A DNA stretch of 64,000 bases from Acidimicrobiales bacterium (GTDB lineage Bacteria; Actinomycetota; Acidimicrobiia; Acidimicrobiales; JACCXE01), in contig DASZWD010000030.1 in NCBI GenBank assembly GCA_035546775.1, forward strand, positions 62,001-126,000, written 5' to 3'. Both the position numbers and the translations under genes were made by a program. Under the pieces are notes generated by a model that searched no databases, was not told where the DNA came from, and worked only from the letters and a program-made list of their open reading frames with translations. Below, in pieces: positions 1 through 8,516 of the stretch (its first letter is position 1; every line of letters starts with the position of its first letter).

Positions 1-140
1 TCCGCTCGCCGAGCGCCGGATCGGAAGAACGGTGGAAGCCATGTGTCCAGTGAGCCGTTCAGGGCCGGGCCATCGGTAGGGCCGGTCGGCGGGACCTTCG
101 ACCCTGCGCCGCGGGAGCGCCAACGCGGTCTCATGGCGCG

Positions 141-695
141 GTGACGAATCCCGTGCTGCCGCTGCTGTGGATTGCCAGTGGCGCCGCGGTGATGCTGGCC
201 GCGTTCCGGTCCCGACGTGATCCCGCCGCGGCGCGTCACGGCCGCCTCGCCGTCGCCACGCTGTTCATCGTCGCGGGCGCGGCGGTCAACGCCGTACTGG
301 TGACCTTCGATCCCAAGAGCTACGCACCGTTTGCCGACGGGTCGTACATCCCCTTCGTGCACCACACGTGGCGTTCGCTGGTCGTGCCCCACATCACGGC
401 GTGGATCGTGCTGCTGATCGCCTTCGAATTGGCCGTCGGGCTTCTCGCCGTGCGCGGTGGCGCCCAGACGCGGGTGGCCTACGCCGCCGCGATCGCGTTC
501 CACTTGGCGTTGCTCAGCTTCGGCTTCGGGTTCGCCGTGTGGGTCGTGCCGATGGTGGCGGCGCTCACGGCTTTGTGGCGCGCCGAAGTCGGCGGTGCCA
601 CGACGGAGGCTTCCGCGCCACGGCCAGCGAATCGGCCAGGGCGCGCAGGCCCGGCGCGTGCGGCCGCAGCAGCCCCGCGGACGCGTCGGTCGTAA
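141..695 (+). CDS. Integral membrane protein of unknown function
   Basis: The 184-residue product starts at GTG. It has about five hydrophobic segments (near residues 5-22, 37-56, 82-103, 108-125 and 126-145), so it should sit in the cytoplasmic membrane. I recognise no family motif. From about residue 142 the protein becomes an Ala/Pro/Arg-rich tail. That tail is encoded opposite the 3' end of the convergent dioxygenase gene, so it is probably a read-through extension with little function of its own. No clear Shine-Dalgarno precedes the GTG. The membrane core looks real; the exact C-terminus matters less. Confidence 0.6.
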   Translation: MTNPVLPLLWIASGAAVMLAAFRSRRDPAAARHGRLAVATLFIVAGAAVNAVLVTFDPKSYAPFADGSYIPFVHHTWRSLVVPHITAWIVLLIAFELAVGLLAVRGGAQTRVAYAAAIAFHLALLSFGFGFAVWVVPMVAALTALWRAEVGGATTEASAPRPANRPGRAGPARAAAAAPRTRRS

Positions 696-1653
696 GACCG
701 TGTTCGAGTGACCAGCTGACGAGGCGGGCGAGGTCGAGTTCGTCGAACCCGCCGAAGGCGTCGCGCAGATCGGGTCGGGACCGGTAGACGCGCACGAGTT
801 CGTCGAGCGCCGCTTCGGCTTCGGGTCCCGAGCCGGCCGCAAAACCGGCGAAGCGGGCGCGCATGTCGTCGGTGACTGAGTCGAGCGAGTCGCGGTAGCG
901 GATGCGCATCAGCCCCTCGCGCGCTGGTTCGAAGTGGACCGCGTGACCGTTGAGCGAGGGGACGACCTGGCGACCGGTGCTGATGTCGACCGGCAGCCGC
1001 ACGAACAACTCGCCGGTCGGCACCTCCGAGAGGAACGGCGTGTAGTACACGCAGTCGTCGAAGAAGTAGTGCGTCACTTGCGAGTGACGAGTGCGCTGCG
1101 GGTCGCGGATCGGCGTGCCGCCGTGGACGAGGTTGGCCGACCACACGAAGGCGGTGCCGAGCGGCACGTGGACTTCCTCGAAGGCGAGACCGGCGGCCTG
1201 CATGGCGGCGTTGACGCCGTCTTCGTAGTGGGCGTAGTTGGCGGTTGCGAGCGTCATGCCGAGATCGGTCAGGGTGAGGATGGGCAGCACATGGGAGCCG
1301 GGGGCGTAGAACAGCGGCCCGTTGTCGGCGTCGGTGTCCTCGAGGGCGACCCACACACCGCACATGAAGCGGGCCGGCTGCGAGCTGAAATGGATGCAGT
1401 CGGAGTGGTTGCGCTGCTGGGTGCCGGTGCAGAAGTTGAGCGTCTGGAACGGGAACGGCCGGCGCCCGTACAGCGCTTCGAGCAACTCGAGGATGCGCGG
1501 GTGGCAGGCGAGGGCGCGGGCCGCCGGTGACTCCTGCCACGCTTCCTGGACGCGGTAACGGCTGCGCGGTCCGTCGGCGAGATCGGATCGGTACAGCGGG
1601 TCGACTTCCTCGATGATCGCCTGCGCCTCGGCGGCGTCGATCAGGTTGGGCAC
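565..1653 (-). CDS. Phytanoyl-CoA dioxygenase (PhyH) family protein
   Basis: A predicted Fe(II)/2-oxoglutarate-dependent oxygenase. The metal triad is visible as His83-x-Asp85 (in NHSDCIHF) and distal His177 (in NLVHGGTP), followed by an Arg-rich stretch suited to 2-oxoglutarate binding. The double-stranded beta-helix covers roughly residues 65-245; the C-terminal 110 residues are helical and specific to this protein. The GTG at 1653 is the first standard start, but the frame stays open upstream to 1773 and encodes a PhyH-like N-terminus (AAFHRDGFLIVPNL). The true start may therefore be a CTG at 1707 or another unusual codon. It is the last gene of the minus-strand run, directly after the alcohol dehydrogenase. 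The substrate is unknown. Confidence 0.8.
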   Translation of the reverse strand: MPNLIDAAEAQAIIEEVDPLYRSDLADGPRSRYRVQEAWQESPAARALACHPRILELLEALYGRRPFPFQTLNFCTGTQQRNHSDCIHFSSQPARFMCGVWVALEDTDADNGPLFYAPGSHVLPILTLTDLGMTLATANYAHYEDGVNAAMQAAGLAFEEVHVPLGTAFVWSANLVHGGTPIRDPQRTRHSQVTHYFFDDCVYYTPFLSEVPTGELFVRLPVDISTGRQVVPSLNGHAVHFEPAREGLMRIRYRDSLDSVTDDMRARFAGFAAGSGPEAEAALDELVRVYRSRPDLRDAFGGFDELDLARLVSWSLEHGLTTDASAGLLRPHAPGLRALADSLAVARKPPSWHRRLRRATKP

Positions 1654-1770
1654 GATGAGGAAGCCGTCGCGATGGAACGCGGCGGCCTCGGCGGCGAACG
1701 GTCCCAGGTCCGGGTCGGCCGGGTCGAAGAACGGTGAATCAGCCCGTGGAAAGCCCTTGATGCCCCGATG

Positions 1771-2784
1771 CTATGGGGCGGCCGGGCGCAACCGCAGCAC
1801 CGCCGCGCCGGTGAAACGGTCGTGGGCGAGGTCGGCCAGCGCCACGTCGGCGTGGGCGAACGCGTAGGGCTCGGTGTGCACCCGGATGCCGATGCGCGCC
1901 GCGACGTCGAGGAACGCGGCGCCGTCGGCGCGGGTGTTGGCGGTGACGCTGCGCAGCTGACGCTCCTGGAAGAGGTGGCGCTGGTAGTCGAGCGGCGGGA
2001 TGTCGCTGAGGTGAATGCCGGCGATGGCGACCGTGCCACCGCGGTCAAGGGCGCCGAGCGCCGCCGGGACGAGCTCGCCCGCCGGCGCGAACACGATCGC
2101 CGAGTCGAGCGGCACCGGCGGGGCGTCGAAGGAGTCGCCGGCCCACGCCGCGCCGAGCGACACCGCCAGCTCGCGGGCCGCGACCGACCGGGTCATCACG
2201 TAGACCGAGGCGCCCTGCGCCAGGGCGACTTGCGCGGCGAGATGCGCGGAGCCGCCAAAGCCGTAGATGCCGAGGCGGCCGCCGGCGGGCAGGGCGGCGC
2301 GTTGCAGGGCGCGGTAGCCGATGATGCCGGCACACAGCAGCGGCGCCGCCTCCTCGTCGCTGAACTCGGCGGGGATGGCGTAGGCGAAGCCTTCGTCGAC
2401 GACGGCGTACTCGGCGTAGCCGCCGTTGGCGTCCCAACCGGTGAACGACGGCGCCAGGCACAGGTTCTCGTCGCCGCGCCGGCAGAAGGCGCAGACGCCG
2501 CAGGTGGCGCGCAACCACGCGATGCCGACCCGGTCGCCCGCTGCGAACCGGGTCGCACCCGCCCCGACCTCGTCGACGATCCCGACGACTTCGTGGCCCG
2601 GCACGACGCCGGGCGCGTGGGGCGCGAGGTCGCCCTCGGCCAGGTGGAGGTCGGTCCGGCAGACGCCGCACACGCAAACGCGCACGCGGATCTCGCCCGG
2701 GCGGGCGTGCGGTTCGGGGAGCTCGGTGAGGCGCAGCGGGGCGTCGTCGATCGGGCGCGGCGCGTCCACGATCCAGGCCTGCAT
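1771..2784 (-). CDS. Zinc-dependent alcohol dehydrogenase (MDR family)
   Basis: A 337-residue medium-chain dehydrogenase that interconverts alcohols and aldehydes with NAD(H). Catalytic zinc ligands fit Cys39 (in CGVCRTDLH) and His64 (in PGHE). Four structural-zinc cysteines lie at 95, 98, 101 and 109. A GxGGSAH-type Rossmann turn follows near residue 175. It resembles the AdhP/CAD-like branch. The ATG at 2784 begins MQAWIVDAP, four bases after the protease stop codon, so the two genes should be co-transcribed. A longer in-frame start would only add a low-complexity leader that overlaps the protease gene. The physiological substrate cannot be read from the sequence. Confidence 0.87.
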   Translation of the reverse strand: MQAWIVDAPRPIDDAPLRLTELPEPHARPGEIRVRVCVCGVCRTDLHLAEGDLAPHAPGVVPGHEVVGIVDEVGAGATRFAAGDRVGIAWLRATCGVCAFCRRGDENLCLAPSFTGWDANGGYAEYAVVDEGFAYAIPAEFSDEEAAPLLCAGIIGYRALQRAALPAGGRLGIYGFGGSAHLAAQVALAQGASVYVMTRSVAARELAVSLGAAWAGDSFDAPPVPLDSAIVFAPAGELVPAALGALDRGGTVAIAGIHLSDIPPLDYQRHLFQERQLRSVTANTRADGAAFLDVAARIGIRVHTEPYAFAHADVALADLAHDRFTGAAVLRLRPAAP

Positions 2785-2788
2785 GGCG

Positions 2789-3862
2789 TCAGGCGGCGAG
2801 TTTGCGGTGAGCCGGCATGTCCGATCGTCGCGCCGCCAGCACCACGTCGTCGGCATACAGCAGCCCGATCACGCGCCCGGCAGCGTCGAGCACGGGCAGC
2901 GCCGTGCCGGCATCCAGCGGGCCGCACTCGTCGAGGCGCATCGCGGCGCGCACCGTCGGCCGCCGTTCGGCCAGGGTGCCGAGGCGGGTCTCGCGGTCGG
3001 CGTACGCCAAGCGGCGCGCCGCCACGACACCGAGCACCGCGCCCGCGTCGTCGAGGACAGGGAACTGGCGCTGGCTCGACTCGTGCAGCATCCACGTGAC
3101 CTCGCCCACCGTCTGGCGATCCGACACCACCAGCGGGCTGTGCACCATCACGTCGGACACGAGCAGGCGCGCCAGCTGGGCTTCCAGCTCCGCCGACATC
3201 TCCTCGACGCGGCTCACGACCGACACGAAGATCCCGATGATCGCCACGAAGATCTCGCCGGTGAAGAGACCGAAGGCGATCATGCCGAACGCCACGACGC
3301 GGGCCAGCCGGGCGGCGTGGTGGGTGGCGAGCAGCGGGCCCTCGCGCATCTCGAAGATGGCTTTGAGGACGCGCCCGCCGTCGAGGGGCAGCGCCGGCAG
3401 GAGGTTGAACACCGCGACGACGACGTTGAACCACGCCAGGCGCGTCCAGAACGCGCCGCCCGACAGTGCCGGTGCCGGGATGCCGCCGCGGCCCACCGTG
3501 ACCGCCGCGAGCGTTACGAGGCCGATGACGAGGCTGGCGAGCGGGCCGGCGAGGGCGATCGTGAGCTCCTGGTGCGGGTTCTGCGGGATGGCGTCGAACT
3601 TCGAGATGCCCCCGATGGGCAGCAATTCGATCTCACGCACGACCACGCCAAAGCGGCGCGCCGTGATCGAGTGCGAGAACTCGTGCACCAGCACCGACAC
3701 GAAGATGGCGGTGATCCATAGGAACCCGGCGCCGAGGCCGGTGTGCGTCTGACTGGCAGAGGCGACGACCAGCCAGACCAGCAGCAGCATCGACGCGTGC
3801 AGCCGGATGTCGATGCCCGCGACCCGCCCGACGCGCACGGACCAGCGGCGCGGCGTAGTCAC
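2789..3862 (-). CDS. Site-2 protease (M50) with C-terminal CBS domains
   Basis: A polytopic intramembrane zinc metalloprotease of 357 residues. The metal site is HEFSH (60-64) in the second hydrophobic segment, with the third ligand in the [11 protein letters not shown] loop (Asp161). Two CBS modules occupy about residues 245-350 and probably bind a nucleotide to control activity. The architecture matches mycobacterial Rip3-type proteases, which cleave membrane anchors such as anti-sigma factors. It starts at GTG, 10 bases after a universal stress protein gene. The same pair is adjacent in Mycobacterium tuberculosis (Rv2624c-Rv2625c, from memory). The substrate is unknown. Confidence 0.9.
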   Translation of the reverse strand: MTTPRRWSVRVGRVAGIDIRLHASMLLLVWLVVASASQTHTGLGAGFLWITAIFVSVLVHEFSHSITARRFGVVVREIELLPIGGISKFDAIPQNPHQELTIALAGPLASLVIGLVTLAAVTVGRGGIPAPALSGGAFWTRLAWFNVVVAVFNLLPALPLDGGRVLKAIFEMREGPLLATHHAARLARVVAFGMIAFGLFTGEIFVAIIGIFVSVVSRVEEMSAELEAQLARLLVSDVMVHSPLVVSDRQTVGEVTWMLHESSQRQFPVLDDAGAVLGVVAARRLAYADRETRLGTLAERRPTVRAAMRLDECGPLDAGTALPVLDAAGRVIGLLYADDVVLAARRSDMPAHRKLAA

Positions 3863-3872
3863 GATGCGGCGC

Positions 3873-4298
3873 TCAGGCGTGCGTCGGGACGATGACGACG
3901 GGGCAGCGGGCGTGCTCGGCGACCTGCTGGCTGACCGAGCCGAGCAACAACCCGGCGAAGCCGCCGCGGCCGCGGGAGCCGACGACGACCAGGTCGGCGT
4001 CCTGACTTTCGGCGATGAGGGCGTGCGCCGCGCCTCCGGCGACCACCTTGGTGTGCACGTCGACGCCGGAGCAGTCGACGTCTTCGAGCGCGTGGTCGAC
4101 GACCTCGTGCGCCGCGTCCTCCAGCAGCTGGGGGTCGAGGAACGGTGCGGGTGACGGGATGTACCCCGTCACGCCGACCGTCGGCGACCACGCCGTGATG
4201 GCGGTTAGGTCCGCGTGGTGCAGACGCGCTTCGTTGAGCGCCCACTCCAAGGCGGTCCGTGATCCTTTCGAACCGTCAACTCCGACGACGACGCGCAT
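3873..4298 (-). CDS. Universal stress protein, UspA family
   Basis: A single 141-residue Usp domain with a Rossmann-like fold. It begins VVVGVDGSKGS and ends with the ATP-binding signature G-x2-G-x9-G-S (SRGRGGFAGLLLGSVS, about residues 108-123), so it should belong to the nucleotide-binding subclass. A good Shine-Dalgarno (AAAGGAG) precedes the ATG, unlike many genes here, which suits an internal cistron. It lies between the membrane-protein gene and the M50/CBS protease gene on the same strand. Such proteins act in the cytoplasm in stress or dormancy; its exact partner is unknown. Confidence 0.92.
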   Translation of the reverse strand: MRVVVGVDGSKGSRTALEWALNEARLHHADLTAITAWSPTVGVTGYIPSPAPFLDPQLLEDAAHEVVDHALEDVDCSGVDVHTKVVAGGAAHALIAESQDADLVVVGSRGRGGFAGLLLGSVSQQVAEHARCPVVIVPTHA

Positions 4299-4355
4299 GT
4301 GGTGGTCTCCTTTGTGTGCCTCCAGACTGCGGCGGCGCGCCGCCCGTCAGTAGGG

Positions 4356-4904
4356 TCAAAGGTCCCGATGCCAGTCCACCAATGGCAACACGGTGACGGC
4401 TATGAGGAAGAGCAGCTGGAGCGCGATCGAAAGCGGCGATCGCAGCGATGCGGTGACCACATCGCCGAGGTTCTTCTGGGCGAGCGACGCAGCGGTGACG
4501 TAGAGCGAGTAGCTCACGACGCGGCCCGAGAAGAAGGCCACCGTCAGCGGCACGAGCGGGAACTCGAGGAGCCCAGCGGCGGTGAAGAGTTGCCCGGACG
4601 GCACCGGCGAAAGGGCGAATAACCCGAGAGCCGCGATCGTCCCGCCGCGATGGCCGCTGAGGCGCTCGCGGGCGGCGTCCAAGCGCGCCCGGCGACGCGG
4701 CGACAACCGGCCGGCGAAACGGGTCGCGGCGGTGGCGAGCACGAGGCGGCCCGACGCGGCCGCGAGGGCGCCCAGGGCGACGAGCGCGACGGGGTTCAGG
4801 TGACGGTGCAGCCGGAACAACACGAGCACCGCCCACGTCGGGGGTCCGAGCGCCGGCAACAGATTCACGGCGAAGACGGCGAGCATTACCGCGGCGTAGG
4901 TCAC
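4356..4904 (-). CDS. Small polytopic membrane protein
   Basis: A 182-residue protein with hydrophobic segments near residues 5-22, 27-60, 90-110, 115-140 and 155-175 and a basic loop (RRRARLDAARERL) between segments two and three. Short, SNARE-associated/DedA-like proteins look similar, but I see no decisive motif. The GTG start overlaps the stop codon of the upstream P-type ATPase as GTGA, which implies translational coupling and perhaps a joint role in magnesium transport or membrane homeostasis. That functional link is inference. Confidence 0.72.
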   Translation of the reverse strand: MTYAAVMLAVFAVNLLPALGPPTWAVLVLFRLHRHLNPVALVALGALAAASGRLVLATAATRFAGRLSPRRRARLDAARERLSGHRGGTIAALGLFALSPVPSGQLFTAAGLLEFPLVPLTVAFFSGRVVSYSLYVTAASLAQKNLGDVVTASLRSPLSIALQLLFLIAVTVLPLVDWHRDL

Positions 4905-7513
4905 GCGCCGATGTCCCCGGCGTGGCTGAACCGAGCCGCGCGGCGCTCGATGCGGCGGTCGGTGTGACTGCGCTTCGGCCGCACCGGGCCGTGCTGGTAG
5001 CGGTAGAACTCGCGCTTGGCGACCTCGGCGAGCCCGAGGTACGCGACAACCATCGCCAGCAGCGCACCGAAGTACGCGAACGGCGGATGGGCGAACCCGA
5101 GGCCGTGGGCCAGCGGCGACAGCGGCACGAGCGCGCCCGCGACGGCGACGCCGACGCTGGCGATCGTCAGTGCCCCACTCGGGGTGCTGCGGAAGAACGG
5201 CACTCGGCGCGTGCGGATGACGAAGATCACCAGCGTCTGGGTGGCCAGCGATTCGACGAACCACCCCGAGCGGAACAGGCGCGGCCCGGCGTGGAAGACG
5301 TGCAACATCACGGCGAAGGTCAGGAAGTCGAACAGCGAGCTGATCGGACCGAAGAACGTCATGAAGCGCCGGATGAAGCTGATGTCCCAGTGCGACGGGC
5401 GCGCCAGCTGTTCTTCGTCGACGTGGTCGCTCGGGATCGTCAGCTGGCTCGTGTCGTACAGGAGATTGTTGAGCAGGATCTGCGACGGCAGCATCGGCAG
5501 GAACTTCAAGAACGCGGAGGCCGCGGCCGCGCTGAACATGTTGCCGAAGTTCGACGACGTGCCCATGAGGACGTACTTGATGGTGTTGGCGAACACGCGG
5601 CGACCCTCGACCACGCCGTCGGCCAGCACGCCGAGGTCCTTCTCCAGCAGGACGATGTCGGCCGCGTCCTTGGCGACGTCGGTGGCGGCGTCGACCGAGA
5701 TGCCGATGTCGGCGCGGTGTAGGGCGACGGCGTCGTTCACGCCGTCGCCGAGGTAGGCGACGTCGCGGCCGAGGGTCTGGTGGGCGCGGATGATGCGGCT
5801 CTTCTGCTCGGGACTCACGCGGGCGAACACGACGACGTCGGACACGCGGGCGGCGAGCGCCGCGTCGTCGAGGGCGTCGATGTCGGCGCCGGTGAGGGCC
5901 ACCGGTGCCTGCAACCCGAGGTCGCGGCACACCTTCAGCGCCACCGCCGGATGGTCGCCGGTGACCACCTTGGCCGTGATGCCGAGCGACCGCAGCCGTT
6001 CGAGCGCGGCGCCGGCCGACGCCTTGGGCGGGTCGCGGAACACGAGATACCCCGCCAGCGTCAGGTCCTTCTCGTCGCTCGGAGTGACCTCGGCGAGTCC
6101 GGGGGCCGGGCGGGTGGCGACGGCGATGACCCGGCCGCCGGCGGCGAGCTCGGCGTCGATGGCCCTCCGCGCCGCGGCGGTCACGGCCTCGCACCGGTCG
6201 AGCACGGCCTCCGGTGCGCCCTTGGTGATCAAGCTGCGTCCGTCAGGACCGTCGACGACGACGGAGGTGAGGCGGCGCTCGTGGTCGAAGGGGGCGAGCG
6301 CCACGCGTTGGTAGCGCGCCGTTTCCTTGGCCGCCGCGCCGGCGTCGTTCCACAGGGCGACGTCGAGGGCGTTGCCCGACACCGCGGCGCCACCCTCGAC
6401 CGACGCTTCGTTGCACAGCAGCCCGAGCACGACGACCCCACCGCCGACCTCGGCTCCTTGGGTCGCGCCGGTCGCGTCGCAGGCGCGTTCGAGGTTGATG
6501 GCGCCCTCGGTGAGCGTGCCCGTCTTGTCGGTCAGCAGGATCTCGGTGTCGCCGAGGTCCTCGATGCACACCAGGCGCTTCACCAAGACCTTGCGGTGCG
6601 CCAGCCGCCGGGCGCCGGTGGCAAGGCTGGTGGCGACGACGGCGGGCAACAACTGCGGAGTGATGCCGACGGCGATCGCCAGCGAGAACAGCAGCGCGTC
6701 GATCAGCGGTCGCGCCAGCACCAGGTTGATGACGAAGATCGCCGTCGTCAACACGCCGGCCACGGCGGCGAGCAGCACCGAGAAGCGTCGTAGCCCGACC
6801 TGGAACTCGGTCTCTTCCTGGCGCTCGCCCAGGCTCATGGCGATGCGGCCGAACTCCGTCGCCGCGCCCGTCGCCACCACCACGCCCTCGCCGTCGCCGG
6901 CGCGCACGAGCGTGCCCATGAACGCGCACGACGCCAGTTCGGCGAGCCCCGTCGCCGGGGCGACGGGCGCCGCGCCCTTGTCGACGGGCAGCGACTCGCC
7001 GGTGAGCACCGATTCGTCGCACTCGAGCGCGCTGGCCGACAGGATGCGGATGTCGGCGGGCACGATGCCGCCGGTCTCGACGCGGATGACGTCGCCCGGG
7101 ACGAGGTCGGTCACGTCGCAGGACTGCCACGCGCCGCGGCGGCGCACCGTCGCCCGGTGCCGCAGTTGGGCGTGGAGCGCTTCGACGGCGCGCTCGGCCT
7201 GGAGCTCGTTCAAGAAGCCCAGCCCCACGCTGAGGCCGACGATGGTGCCGATGATCAGCGCGTCGGAGCGCTCGCCCACGAAGAACGACACCGTGGCCGT
7301 CGCCAGCAGCAGCAGGAGCAGCGGGCTGCGGAACTGGCGGCCCAGCACGGCGAGCGGTTGCGCGTGGTGGGTCCGCACGGCGTTGGGGCCCGTCGCCTGC
7401 CGCCGCGTCGCCACCGCCTCGGGCGACAGGCCGTCGCCGCTCGACCCGAGACGCGCCAGCACGGCCTCGGCGTCGAGCGCCGCTGCCTCCGAAAGCGACA
7501 GCGGCGCGTCCAT
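4901..7513 (-). CDS. mgtA: Magnesium-type P-type ATPase (MgtA/MgtB-like)
   Basis: An 870-residue transporter that uses ATP to drive cation uptake. The N-terminal cation-ATPase domain leads into the actuator loop TGES (171-174), the phosphorylated Asp329 in DKTGTLTEG, the hinge GDGVND, and a C-terminal helix block. The region FLPMLPSQILLNNLLYD, followed by PSDHVDEEQ and FFGPISSLFDFLTF, is typical of the type IIIB magnesium importers rather than the calcium pumps. It is full length. Its start lies one base after the phosphatase stop, and its stop overlaps the next start, so it sits in the middle of an operon. No magnesium-sensing leader can be seen. Confidence 0.9.
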   Translation of the reverse strand: MDAPLSLSEAAALDAEAVLARLGSSGDGLSPEAVATRRQATGPNAVRTHHAQPLAVLGRQFRSPLLLLLLATATVSFFVGERSDALIIGTIVGLSVGLGFLNELQAERAVEALHAQLRHRATVRRRGAWQSCDVTDLVPGDVIRVETGGIVPADIRILSASALECDESVLTGESLPVDKGAAPVAPATGLAELASCAFMGTLVRAGDGEGVVVATGAATEFGRIAMSLGERQEETEFQVGLRRFSVLLAAVAGVLTTAIFVINLVLARPLIDALLFSLAIAVGITPQLLPAVVATSLATGARRLAHRKVLVKRLVCIEDLGDTEILLTDKTGTLTEGAINLERACDATGATQGAEVGGGVVVLGLLCNEASVEGGAAVSGNALDVALWNDAGAAAKETARYQRVALAPFDHERRLTSVVVDGPDGRSLITKGAPEAVLDRCEAVTAAARRAIDAELAAGGRVIAVATRPAPGLAEVTPSDEKDLTLAGYLVFRDPPKASAGAALERLRSLGITAKVVTGDHPAVALKVCRDLGLQAPVALTGADIDALDDAALAARVSDVVVFARVSPEQKSRIIRAHQTLGRDVAYLGDGVNDAVALHRADIGISVDAATDVAKDAADIVLLEKDLGVLADGVVEGRRVFANTIKYVLMGTSSNFGNMFSAAAASAFLKFLPMLPSQILLNNLLYDTSQLTIPSDHVDEEQLARPSHWDISFIRRFMTFFGPISSLFDFLTFAVMLHVFHAGPRLFRSGWFVESLATQTLVIFVIRTRRVPFFRSTPSGALTIASVGVAVAGALVPLSPLAHGLGFAHPPFAYFGALLAMVVAYLGLAEVAKREFYRYQHGPVRPKRSHTDRRIERRAARFSHAGDIGA

Positions 7514-7514
7514 C

Positions 7515-8000
7515 TCAGTCGGGCAGTTCTTTCGGTGTCACGATCGACACGACTTCGGCCTCGCCGGGACGCAGGTCGTCCCACGACTCGGCGTCCCAGC
7601 GCAGCGTCGCCAGCGCGCCCGTCGGGAACTTCTCCTGCGTCTGCGCCAGCTCGGCGATGCACGGGTTGTGCCCGATGATGAGCACCGACGTGTAGCTGTC
7701 GTCGAGGTGGTGCACCAGCGCGAGGACGTCGGCGACATCCGCGCCGTACAACTCGTCGAGCATGCGCACCGCCGGGGTGCCCAGCGAGTGGGCGATCTGA
7801 GCCAGCGTTTCCTGCGTGCGCCGGGCCGAGGAGCACAACACGACGTCGGGGCGCAGGTTCGCTTCGGCGATGTAGCGGGCGAGGCGTTTGCCGTCGCGCA
7901 GGCCACGCGGTGCGAGCGGCCGGTCGTAGTCGGTCAGGGTTTCGTCGTCCCAACTCGACTTCGTGTGTCGCAGCACGTACACCGTGCGCGTGGTGGCCAT
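7515..8000 (-). CDS. sixA: SixA-like phosphohistidine phosphatase
   Basis: A compact 161-residue histidine phosphatase. The catalytic RH motif is LRHTKSSW (His12) and the second catalytic His110 is in IIGHNP. An Arg pair (SSARRTQET, residues 56-63) suits phosphate binding. Members remove phosphate from phosphohistidine proteins or small phosphoesters in the cytoplasm. The ATG at 8000 gives the family's normal N-terminus. The gene is the first of the minus-strand run and faces the SRPBCC gene across a gap of about 40 bases that must hold both promoters. The substrate is unknown. Confidence 0.85.
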   Translation of the reverse strand: MATTRTVYVLRHTKSSWDDETLTDYDRPLAPRGLRDGKRLARYIAEANLRPDVVLCSSARRTQETLAQIAHSLGTPAVRMLDELYGADVADVLALVHHLDDSYTSVLIIGHNPCIAELAQTQEKFPTGALATLRWDAESWDDLRPGEAEVVSIVTPKELPD

Positions 8001-8023
8001 GCGCGCAGTCTTGCGCGCTCTGC

Positions 8024-8029
8024 TTAGAT
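8024..8029 (+). promoter_or_regulatory. Candidate -10 element for the SRPBCC gene
   Basis: TTAGAT lies 10 bases before the ATG at 8040 in the short divergent gap. No convincing -35 box is visible. Confidence 0.35.
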
Positions 8030-8039
8030 GCGTCGCGTT

Positions 8040-8516
8040 ATGGACACCATGTTCCTCGAAAACCGCATGGAGGTGTCGCGGCCGATGTCGTCTCCGGCCT
8101 CGACGATCTTCGACATCGTCCGCAGCCCGGCTGGTCACGTCGCCATCGACGCGTCCGGCATGTTGCAGGACTTCAGCGGCGAACCCGCGGAGAAGGTGGG
8201 CGACACGTTCGTCGTCCACATGGACCGCGAGTCGCTCAACGACTACCCGCTGGGCAAGTACGACGTGACCGTGCGCTTCATCACGTTCGAGCGCGACAAG
8301 GAGATCGCCTGGGACCTGGGCGAGAACGCCCTCGGCCTCAAGCATTACTACGGCTACCGCTTCGAACCGCTCGACGACGGTGGCACGCTCGTCACGTCGT
8401 TCTACGACTGGTCGCTGGTGCCCGACGACTGGAAGGAACGCTTCCCGATCATCCCCGACTCCGCGCTGCGGGCGACCCTCGGCATCCTCGAGCGCACGGC
8501 CCGCAAGGGGCTCTAG
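8040..8516 (+). CDS. SRPBCC (START-like) family protein
   Basis: About 158 residues with the helix-grip pattern of polyketide-cyclase/SRPBCC proteins: an N-terminal strand (MEVSRPMSS), a helix (PASTIFDIV), then a long antiparallel sheet and a C-terminal helix (DSALRATLGILERTARKGL). Such proteins hold hydrophobic ligands or remodel polyketides; nothing identifies the ligand. A TTAGAT hexamer ends 10 bases before the ATG at 8040, which favours that start over the ATG at 8028 inside the hexamer. The stop codon is directly followed by the start of the kinase-like gene. Confidence 0.72.
   Translation: MDTMFLENRMEVSRPMSSPASTIFDIVRSPAGHVAIDASGMLQDFSGEPAEKVGDTFVVHMDRESLNDYPLGKYDVTVRFITFERDKEIAWDLGENALGLKHYYGYRFEPLDDGGTLVTSFYDWSLVPDDWKERFPIIPDSALRATLGILERTARKGL

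Noticed and set aside
1-140. Possible coding sequence at the left edge
   Set aside because: No open frame with codon bias or motif. It may be intergenic or the tail of a gene outside the window; nothing can be supported.
8001-8039. DosR-type box in the promoter region of the stress-like operon
   Set aside because: No GGGAC-x-GTCCC-like palindrome is visible; the likeness to the dormancy locus rests on gene content only.
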